A stretch of DNA of 64,000 nt from positions 18,824,630-18,888,629 of the forward strand of contig CM055743.1 of assembly GCA_029465975.1 (NCBI GenBank), in the 5' to 3' direction. The position numbers and the translations under genes are program-made. Positions 12,001 to 23,100 of the stretch are shown in pieces (positions within the stretch are counted from its first letter, which is position 1; every line of letters starts with the position of its first letter). The notes under the pieces were generated by a model. It was given only the letters and a program-made list of their open reading frames with translations. It had not been told where the DNA came from and made no database searches. Origin of the DNA: Dallia pectoralis. Its lineage: Eukaryota > Chordata > Actinopteri > Esociformes > Umbridae.

Positions 12001-15000
12001 ACAGATCCATACCAGATCCATACCAGATCCATACCACATCCAACCCAGATCCATACCAGATCCATACCACATCCAACCCAGATCCATACCAGATCCATAC
12101 AGATCCATACCAGATCCATCCCAGATCCATACAGATCCATACCAGATCCATACCAGATCCATACCACATCCAACCCAGATCCATACCAGATCCATACCAC
12201 ATCCAACCCAGATCCATACCAGATCCATACAGATCCATCCCAGATCCATACCAGATCCATACCAGATCCATACCACATCCAACCCAGATCCATACCAGAT
12301 CCATACAGATCCATACCAGATCCATACAGATCCATCCCAGATCCATACAGATCCATACCAGATCCATACAGATCCATACCAGATCCATACCAGATCCATA
12401 CAGATCCATACCAGATCCATACCAGATCCAACCCAGATCCATACCAGATCCATACCAGATCCATACAGATCCATACCACATCCAACCCAGATCCATACCA
12501 GATCCATACCAGATCCATACCAGATCCATACAGATCCAACCCAGATCCATACCAGATCCATACCAGATCCATACCAGATCCATACAGATCCAACCCAGAT
12601 CCATACCAGATCCATACAGATCCATCCCAGATCCATACCAGATCCATACAGATCCAACCCAGATCCATACCAGATCCATACCACATCCAACCCAGATCCA
12701 TACAGATCCAACCCAGATCCATACCACATCCAACCCAGATCCATACCAGATCCATAACAGATCCATCCCAGATCCATACCAGATCCATACAGATCCATCC
12801 CAGATCCATACCAGATCCATACCAGATCCATACAGATCCATACCAGATCCATACCAGATCCATACCACATCCAACCCAGATCCATACAGATCCAACCCAG
12901 ATCCATACCACATCCAACCCAGATCCATACCAGATCCATAACAGATCCATCCCAAATCCATACCAGATCCATACCACATCCATAACAGATCCATCCCAGA
13001 TCCATACCAGATCCATAACAGATCCATCCCAGATCCATACCAGATCCATACAGATCCATCCCAGATCCATACCAGATCCAACCCAGATCCATACCAGATC
13101 CATAACAGATCCATCCCAGATCCATACCAGATCCATAACAGATCCATACAGATCCATACCAGATCCATAACAGATCCATCCCAGATCCATGCCAGATCCA
13201 TACAGATCCATAACAGATCCATCCCAGATCCATACCAGATCCAACCCAGATCCATACCAGATCCATAACAGATCCATCCCAGATCCATACCAGATCCATA
13301 ACAGATCCATACAGATCCAACCCAGATCCATACCAGATCCATACCAGATCCATACAGATCCATACCACATCCAACCCAGATCCATACCAGATCCATACCA
13401 GATCCATACAGATCCAACCCAGATCCATACCAGATCCATACCAGATCCATACAGATCCAACCCAGATCCATACCAGATCCATACAGATCCATCCCAGATC
13501 CATACCAGATCCATACAGATCCAACCCAGATCCATACCAGATCCATACCACATCCAACCCAGATCCATACAGATCCAACCCAGATCCATACCACATCCAA
13601 CCCAGATCCATACCAGATCCATAACAGATCCATCCCAGATCCATACCAGATCCATACAGATCCATCCCAGATCCATACCAGATCCATACCAGATCCATAC
13701 AGATCCATACCAGATCCATACCAGATCCATACCACATCCAACCCAGATCCATACAGATCCAACCCAGATCCATACCACATCCAACCCAGATCCATACCAG
13801 ATCCATAACAGATCCATCCCAGATCCATACCAGATCCATACAGATCCATACCAGATCCATACAGATCCATCCCAGATCCATACCAGATCCAACCCAGATC
13901 CATACCAGATCCATAACAGATCCATCCCAGATCCATAACAGATCCATAACAGATCCATACAGATCCATACCAGATCCATACCAGATCCATACCAGATCCA
14001 TACAGATCCAACCCAGATCCATACCAGATCCATACCACATCCAACCCAGATCCATACAGATCCAACCCAGATCCATACCACATCCAACCCAGATCCATAC
14101 CAGATCCATAACAGATCCATCCCAGATCCATACCAGATCCATACAGATCCATCCCAGATCCATACCAGATCCATACCAGATCCATACAGATCCATACCAG
14201 ATCCATACCAGATCCATACCACATCCAACCCAGATCCATACAGATCCAACCCAGATCCATACCACATCCAACCCAGATCCATACCAGATCCATAACAGAT
14301 CCATCCCAGATCCATACCAGATCCATACAGATCCATACCAGATCCATACAGATCCATCCCAGATCCATACCAGATCCAACCCAGATCCATACCAGATCCA
14401 TAACAGATCCATCCCAGATCCATAACAGATCCATAACAGATCCATACAGATCCATACCAGATCCATACCAGATCCATAACAGATCCATCCCAGATCCATA
14501 CCAGATCCATACAGATCCATACCAGATCCATACAGATCCATACCAGATCCATACCAGATCCAACCCAGATCCATACCAGATCCATAACAGATCCATCCCA
14601 GATCCATACCAGATCCATAACAGATCCATACAGATCCAACCCAGATCCATACCAGATCCATACAGATCCATACCAGATCCATACCAGATCCATAACAGAT
14701 CCATACAGATCCATCCCAGATCCATAACAGATCCATCCCAGATCCATAACAGATCCATCCCAGATCCATACCAGATCCATACCACATCCAACCCAGATCC
14801 ATACCAGATCCATAACAGATCCATACAGATCCATACCAGATCCATACCACATCCAACCCAGATCCATACCAGATCCATAACAGATCCATACAGATCCATA
14901 CCAGATCCATACCACATCCAACCCAGATCCATACCAGATCCATACCACATCCAACCCAGATCCATACCAGATCCATAACAGATCCATCCCAGATCCATAC

Positions 15001-15140
15001 CAGATCCATACAGATCCATCCCAGATCCGTAACAGATCCGTACCAGATCCGTACCAGATCCGTACCAGATCCGTACCAGATCCGTACCAGATCCGTACCA
15101 GATCCGTACCAGATCCATACCAGATCCATAACAGATCCAT
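9040..15140. repeat. 6.1-kb satellite of 10/11-bp GATC units with higher-order structure
   Basis: The array is built from modules agatccatacc, agatccatccc, agatccataac, agatccaaccc and acatccaaccc (11 bp) and agatccatac (10 bp). Blocks of several hundred bp recur: 11081-11300 matches 11559-11775 (shift about 478 bp), and blocks near 13547, 13731, 14033 and 14217 recur at about 480-490 bp. So there is a higher-order repeat near 480 bp. Almost every module has a GATC. At 15024-15115 the modules switch to agatccgtacc, with a CpG. The minus strand has no stops, so all three minus frames are open for about 2,050 codons; these are not genes. Confidence 0.95.
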
Positions 15141-15204
15141 ACCAGATCCAGGGGCAGTGAATGTCTTAACCAATTTCTAATTTTATCTCATCGTTAGCAT
15201 CCCT

Positions 15205-15275
15205 ACAGGCGTGGTGGTGGCAGCATCATGCCATGGGGATGCTTCTCAACAGCAGGGAAAGTGGTCAGAAATGAG
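15205..15275 (+). mobile_element. Tc1/mariner transposase remnant
   Basis: One frame from about 15209 reads RGGGSIMPWGCFSTAGK. This closely resembles the conserved GGGSIMLWGCF segment of fish Tc1-like transposases. Only this short patch is recognisable, and no inverted repeats or flanking transposase motifs were found. It is a degraded fragment directly beside the large satellite. Confidence 0.65.
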
Positions 15276-17113
15276 AGCAGGATGAACGAAAAAAAAATAA
15301 CAGAGCGGTCAACACCTGCCCCGAAATGAATCATGTAATCATGAAACTGTTTCATGGAGTGTTTTGGGGTTAAGCTCCTAGTCCCAGACAGTTCACCCTG
15401 GCCATGTACTTATCCACATTGTTCTATATTCCACCATGCTGTGTAACTGCAATATGGGCTAGAGGATTAGTCCTATGCACAGTTCTCCCTCACTCTCTCC
15501 TGTCTCGCCTGTTTTCATCCTCTTCTCGACATCGCTCTTTCACTACTTTGTTAACTAGAACCCCATCTGTTACATATTATAAGAGTTGGAGACGAATGAT
15601 AAAGAACGTCATCGTTAATTCCAAAATCATTTGCCTCCCCTTATCGCCAGGGTAAATGGTGACATATTTAATATTTCATAATCCCGTAAGTATCAGATCT
15701 CTAATTCGCAAACCAATTTGATTAATCTGTCGTTTGTCTATAATCTCCTCTCTTGCATTGATACACAGAGCTCATTCTCTTAGATTAAATTGGACAGGAC
15801 ACACATTTACAGCAAACCGTGACCATGACACCTTGGTTTCAACCCTAATAAAATATGAATGTCTATCTTTCAATTTAAAATATCTTCTATTCGCCAATTG
15901 CCACAAGTACGCCTGTACACAATATGAAAGAGAAGAAAGAGCTGTCAAACATGATGTCAATTTTCAATTGTCAGATGACAAACACTTTGCCATGTATCCG
16001 GTGACATTTGATCCCGGGGATCTTACAGCCGTAAGCCCAGCTTAAAGAAATACGTCATTATGGACATCACTTAATACTGGGAAATAATGAAATAAAGCAG
16101 TCGGGCGGGTTAATACAATGGGAGTTCTCGGACATCGGGTTCATACGCTGCTGTGGCTTATAGATAATAGCTTTTCCTTTTCTCCGTTTGTTTTGTCTGT
16201 GCGTCTAGAGAGACTGAACATATTTGAATGTCAATGCAAGTCGTTTTGTCGCCTTTTTAAACACAGGTAACGTCACGGATATTACTCAGGCTAAATGTTT
16301 GCGTTGCCTTAAAGGTGATTTACTAAAATAGCAATATGCAAATTGAAAAATACTTTTCTTCACCGGTGGGATTGAAAATGTAATTGAAGGTAATTGAAAT
16401 ACGTGGAGAGGTAAGATTGAGCTTAAATGTACTTTGGCAGTAAAACTGGTGATTCAAATGCTAAAGTGTCTTTGCTTTTACAATAGAATTACTTACACAT
16501 GGATTTTCAAAAGTAATTGCATTGGTGTTTTTAGCCTCTAGACCAATGAAGGTTTTTTTTCAAAATTATTGAATTGTTTGAAAATATATAAGCATTTATT
16601 AAAATGGTTTAAGCAGTTGAACTATATATAATATCATCTGCCTTTTATAATGTGTGACCCTGTAAATGTGACACGTTTTACTGTGCGTTGTGTATATTTT
16701 AGACTTTGAAAGAACATTTAATTAAATACATTTTTTGTTAAAAGTTCTAAAACAAATGTTTGGTAAAACAAACGTTTTAATAACAGCCATAATCAATACA
16801 CATTTCCATACACAGCTACTATTAGAATTTTTCATATAAAAAATGAGATTTTTTTTAATCTATACATTTCTGACAGAATGTGATATTTATTGTCTTCCGC
16901 ATTTCCGTATATTTACCAACATGTTTGTGAATTGTAGGTCTTCTACGACCATAAAAGGTTTTTCCACAGGCACGCCAACACTGCTTTAACCTCTCCTGAG
17001 ATGGTCTTTTACGAGAGTTGTTTTTGCAAGCTTTTCCTCTCTCAAATGTTCACTGTTTTTACTCCCTCAGCTATCTCTCACTCGTATCTCTGACTTCCTT
17101 TTGCCTTTTCTAG
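15276..17113. other. Non-coding region upstream of the potassium channel exon
   Basis: Mostly AT-rich unique sequence without repeats. Open frames at 15404-15655 and 15734-16045 (+) carry no recognisable domain. This is the likely position of upstream regulatory DNA or an intron of the channel gene, because a good acceptor (a pyrimidine tract ending in ttttctag at 17113) opens into the first recognised coding block. Confidence 0.4.
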
Positions 17114-17163
17114 CCTCTCCAAACCCCACCAAACGCCTCTCAACGCCTGTTGCAAAACCGAAT

Positions 17164-20100
17164 ATGGAGCCATCGCCCTCTATGAACTTGACAATGAAGG
17201 ACGGCGATGAGGACGAGGATCATCGTCCCCTCCTACCGTCACGAGTGGTTCCTCCTCCGCCTGCATTTGTCAACCAGTGCGGAACAAACCATTCGCATAA
17301 AAAAGGGGTGGATCAGCGGGTGTGGCTGGACGGACCCCAGTCGTCCCCCAGCGTGCGATTGTACAATGGCTTCCAATATGTCTCGCCGCGCTCCTCGCCC
17401 CGGAGTGGGAACAAGGAGAAGAGAGGCGAGAACCAAGCCGGGAACAAACCCAATGCGCGGCACACGGGTAGAATCTGGGGGAGCAGAACCAAAAAGTCCG
17501 GCTCACAGAGGCACCCCAAGGACTCAACCTCCACCCAGTCACCCTACAGCGGACTCGACATGCCCCGAATGGACTTACGGGACACAGAAAGCGGGTCAGC
17601 TCCGGATGGAGGTCAAAGGTTAGACACCACTTCAGTGGACATCCAGGGCTTTCCGTGTCTGCCGGAGATCATCGTCACGACCAAAGACAGCTACTATCCA
17701 CTGCCGTGCTCCAACCGGACATCGAGCAACGACCAGAATCCCCCGCCGTCTGACGCCCGGAGCGGCCAGTGCAGGCAGGAAGTGAGCAGCGGCGCCGAGC
17801 AGAAACGCGTGGCCCATATCTGCCCTCACAGGAAAACGCAGAACATTGGTCGTAGGCTGGTCCGCCGGAGGGCACTGTTCGAGAGGAGGCAAAAGCTGAA
17901 TGACTGTGCTCTCGCTGTGGGGATGTTTGGCGTGGCTGTCATGGTTACGGAGACAGAGCTCTCCTGGAGTGTTTATAATAAGGTCAGCGTTAGGGACCAG
18001 ACCAGACTGGCTCTCCTGGAGTGTTTATAATAAGGTCAGCTTTAGGGACCACACCAGACTGGGTCTCCTGTTTATAATAAGGTCAGCGTTAGGGACCAGA
18101 CCAGACTGGGTCTCCTGTTTATAATAAGGTCAGCGTTAGGGACCAGACCAGACTGGGTCTCCTGTTTATAATAAGGTCAGCGTTAGGGACCAGACCAGAC
18201 TGGGTTTAAAAGCTTGAGGAAAAAATGGAATAGGCTACTTTGTTTTCTTGTGTCGGTCTGTGCAAGCTGCAATGGGTTAGAAGTTTTGGGACTTTTACGT
18301 TGGTTTAATAAGCCAGGTGGATTAAACAAGACACTTTTTTTAAGTATTTTAAACCACGGTCAGCTGGGTATACATTTCTAATAAGTGATAAATTAAGTGA
18401 AAATTCAATGAAAACAAAACTATTTGTTTAAAAAAAACGTTTGCCTCAATCAGAAACGATCTTAAAAAGTCCAGCAGCAACAACCCACAAATACCTGAAT
18501 ATCCTGTCTGTAGCATCACAGGTTGAAATAATGGTTCCTGCTTATTCAAACGTCCCCCACATGTTCCCCCACATGTTCCCCTACATGTTCCCCCACATGT
18601 TCCCCTACAGTGCTCTGTTTACTCCATGGCTATGAAATCTGTGATCAGCTTGTCCTCTCTTCTACTGCTGTGCCTGATCGTCTCCTACCACATATGTGAG
18701 GTGCAGGTGAGTCACCTTCCCTGATTGGTTAATTGACTAATCACTCAGTGCCACGCTACACTTCCCATACGCCCACCGTCTTTAAATTGCTGACAAAGTT
18801 CAACCAGAAATTCCCGTGTTTTGTACGATTATTCCAGTATTTGTGAAAATAAACACTAGCGTTTCAGCCTGTTCAAGTGGGATTAAACTATTCAGTAATT
18901 TTAGTCATGTTCTACGGGCAAAAATTCCTTGTACATCTTGTTAGATTATTTCAGACAATGTAAAAACAGTTTTCTGTAGGTCATTGTGTACATCATGGCC
19001 TTTACATTGCAAGGTGTAGTGGCTGGAGCAGAATTAATGGAAGGTTTCCAAGCACATGGCACCAATACATTCAAGATGCTTGATCCCATTATTACACGCT
19101 GGCTAATGCTATGCATGGTTTTAAATAGCTTGGGATGAAAGCATTTGTCCACAGCTATTATTCATCTGCACACATACGCCCATCCCTCCCATAGCTCTAT
19201 ATCCACGACAACGGTTCAGAGGATTGGAGGATCGCCATAACGACGGAGCGCTTGACCTTGATTGCCCTGGAGCTGTTTGTGGCAGCAGTGCACCCGTTCC
19301 CAGTCGGCCTCCCGTTGTCCTGGCAAGCCATGTCCCCCACCCTGACGGAGTCGGAGATGGAGATCGTGCTGGCTCTGCCCATGTTCCTGCGGCTCTATCT
19401 CCTGGGCCGCGCCATGATGCTACACAGCCGTCTCTACACGTCCACCGCCTCGCGCAGCATCGGCGCCCTGAACAAGGTCAGACGTCAACGAAGGTCGCCG
19501 TGCCAGTAATTTCGCCTGTCACCTGTCACTCAAATCTGGTGTGCCTTAAAGGGGCAATTACAAAAATGACCCATTGCATTAGAAACATTGTTTAAATAGG
19601 ATGTACGCTAAACAAAAAAACATTTAAAATTGTAGTCATGCATTTAAAAAGAAATTGTTTGGTTGGTTGGGAAATATATTATTTGCCACATTCGTTTTTT
19701 AAATATTTTATGGGACACTGTCATTATGAGTTCACTCAGCTTTGTTTCCCAATCTGCCTCCCTTTCCCGCTCTCTCCAATGTTTTCCCGAATTCCGTTTA
19801 AAATCCTTACTTCGTAATCCCCTCCAGTAGCTGCTGCTTTTCGAACAGATCAAAGTGATAACCTTGAACTTCCCGACAGGCTTTGTAATGGCAAACAGAT
19901 GGCAAGATTAATGTGGTGCCGGTGACTTGTGTCATGTTGTCTTGTGACTATTGAATTCTGGGTACTGGAGCCATCCTCTCCATTCTCACTGTGAATATGA
20001 AGAATGTTATTACTCGTATCCAGATCCACTTCAACAGCCGATTTGTGGTCAAGACCCTGATGACCATGTACCCCGGGACTGTGTTGATGATCTTCAGCGT

Positions 20101-23100
20101 CTCGCTGTGGCTAGTCGCTGCCTGGGGACTCCATGTGTGCGAAAGGTGAGTGGCCCTGGTCCCATGTGGCTCAGTTCCTAAAGCACTTTCAACACCAGGG
20201 ATTAATTCCCAAAGAGGACCAATGGGCAATGGAGGAACGATAAATCATAAAGGACTGGGATTGGAAAGACTAAGTGGGGAAAAAGGAATAAAAGAGTACT
20301 TTGACAATGACAGCTTTTTTCCGAAAATGAAAAAAAGTCGATGTCATAAAAACAACTGATAAACATTATATAATTTTTTTTATAAAAAAAACACACGTCT
20401 GTAATGGAGTGGATGTCATAAAAACAACTTATAAACATTATATAATTTAATTTATAAAAAACAACACATGCCTGTAATGCACTGGATGTCATAAAAACAA
20501 CTTATAAACATTATATAATTTAATTTATAAAAAACAACACACGTCTGTAATGGAGACAAATGCACATAGTGACAGTCGTCATAACAAATGACCAGCTGAC
20601 CCATCATTCCTCCTCTGTCCCATAGACACCACAACTATAAGGACCTGAGCAGTAACTATGGTGACAGTCGTCATAACAAATGACCAGCTGACCCATCATT
20701 CCTCCTCTGTCCCATAGACACCACAACTATAAGGACCTGAGCAGTAACTATGGTGACAGTCGTCATAACAAATGACCAGCTGACCCATCATTCCTCCTCT
20801 GTCCCATAGACACCACAACTATAAGGACCTGAGCAGTAACTATGGTGACAGTCGTCAACAAATGACCAGCTGACCCATCATTCCTCCTCTGTCCCATAGA
20901 CACCACAACTATAAGGACCTGAGCAGTAACTATGGTGACAGTCGTCATAACAAATGACCAGCTGACCCATCATTCCTCCTCTGTCCCATAGACACCACAA
21001 CTATAAGGACCTGAGCAGTAACTATGGTGACAGTCGTCATAACAAATGACCAGCTGACCCATCATTCCTCCTCTGTCCCATAGACACCACAACTATAAGG
21101 ACCTGAGCAGTAACTATGGTGACAGTCGTCATAACAAATGACCAGCTGACCCATCATTCCTCCTCTGTCCCATAGACACCACAACTATAAGGACCTGAGC
21201 AGTAACTATGGTGACAGTCGTCATAACAAATGACCAGCTGACCCATCATTCCTCCTCTGTCCCATAGACACCACAACTATAAGGACCTGAGCAGTAACTA
21301 TGGTGACAGTCGTCATAACAAATGACCAGCTGACCCATCATTCCTCCTCTGTCCCATAGACACCACAACTATAAGGACCTGAGCAGTAACTATGGTGACA
21401 GTCGTCATAACAAATGACCAGCTGACCCATCATTCCTCCTCTGTCCCATAGACACCACAACTATAAGGACCTGAGCAGTAACTATGGTGACAGTCGTCAT
21501 AACAAATGACCAGCTGACCCATCATTCCTCCTCTGTCCCATAGACACCACAACTATAAGGACCTGAGCAGTAACTATGGTGACAGTCGTCATAACAAATG
21601 ACCAGCTGACCCATCATTCCTCCTCTGTCCCATAGACACCACAACTATAAGGACCTGAGCAGTAACTATGGTGACAGTCGTCATAACAAATGACCAGCTG
21701 ACCCATCATTCCTCCTCTGTCCCATAGACACCACAACTATAAGGACCTGAGCAGTAACTATGGTGACAGTCGTCATAACAAATGACCAGCTGACCCATCA
21801 TTCCTCCTCTGTCCCATAGACACCACAACTATAAGGACCTGAGCAGTAACTATGGTGACAGTCGTCATAACAAATGACCAGCTGACCCATCATTCCTCCT
21901 CTGTCCCATAGACACCACAACTATAAGGACCTGAGCAGTAACTACATGGAGGCTCTCTGGATGGTCTCTGTCACCTTTCTGTCTATTGGCTACGGAGATG
22001 TGGTTCCTCACACCTACTGCGGACGTAGCATCTGTCTGCTCACCGGCATCATGGTAAACCATCTCAGCACGATAGGAAAACCACTTTGTTAAGGAGATGG
22101 GCAGTTTTTTTGTACTTCGTCTTAATGTTGTGTCTCAGTGTAGAATTACAGAAGTTTTAAACCAGGTCGGGAGAGCCCAAAGACAGCGTGCTAGGTTCAA
22201 ACCCTTATCAACTCATGAGATTGTGTCAGTGTCAGTATTAGGTCACTCGTGAGAATAATCTGATGAAATCTTTAATAACTTAGAACTGTGGCCATTTCAA
22301 GCTAACATATACAATTGTTTAGCCAATGGTAACACTGTGTACTGTTTTGGACATTTAAATTGGTATTTGAAAAACTTGCTAGGTATGAAAAAATAATACT
22401 TGGAAATAAAATGCTAGTGGCTTTTACTGTCTATAGTAACAATCTGGTAAAAAGCCAAGATATAATTTGTGCTAAATGCACAAAATACACACAGACACAC
22501 CTTACCACACACACACCGTAACACACAGGGGGCCGGTTGCACGGTGCTGGTGGTTGCTGTGGTTGCCAGAAAATTGGAGCTGACCAGGGCAGAGAAACAC
22601 GTACACAACTTCATGATGGACTCATATTTCACGAAGCGGGTAAGACACCCTTGACTCACCATCACATCTGCTTTTTGGCTTTTTGGAAACTTGAATTTAC
22701 GTGACTTGGGATACAGTGCAAATAGAAAATGAACATCATTCTTAAACTTTTTCTTGAAAGTTTCGAAACATATCCATGCAACATAGTCCATACCTTTACA
22801 GGCATTTATTTTGAAATAAAATCCTATTCAATTATTTTTGGACCTTCCAAGCTAACAAACCGAACCGTTTCGCCTCTAGGCTATTTATAACGTGTCTGCA
22901 AAACTGAAGTGTTGGACAAAATGCTATTGTTCTTTTGCAGATAAAATATTCTGCCGCAAACGTACTAAGAGAAACATGGATGATCTACAAACACACCAAG
23001 CTGGCGAGGGAGAGGGATAGCTGTAGAGTCCGAATGCACCAGAGGAAGCTACTGCTAGCCATCCACCAGTAAGGCACCTATGTTTGGCACCTATGTTTGG

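Noticed and set aside
8942..15173. Giant open frames (about 2,050 codons) on the minus strand as a repetitive protein gene
   Set aside because: All three frames are open, a direct result of a stop-free 10/11-bp satellite; no start context, splice sites or non-repeat domain.
17983..18030. Read-through of kcnn exon 1 into VSVRDQTRLALLECL as a real C-terminus
   Set aside because: The canonical donor at 17983 joins in phase to exon 2, which encodes the expected S2 helix; the read-through lies in the donor repeat.
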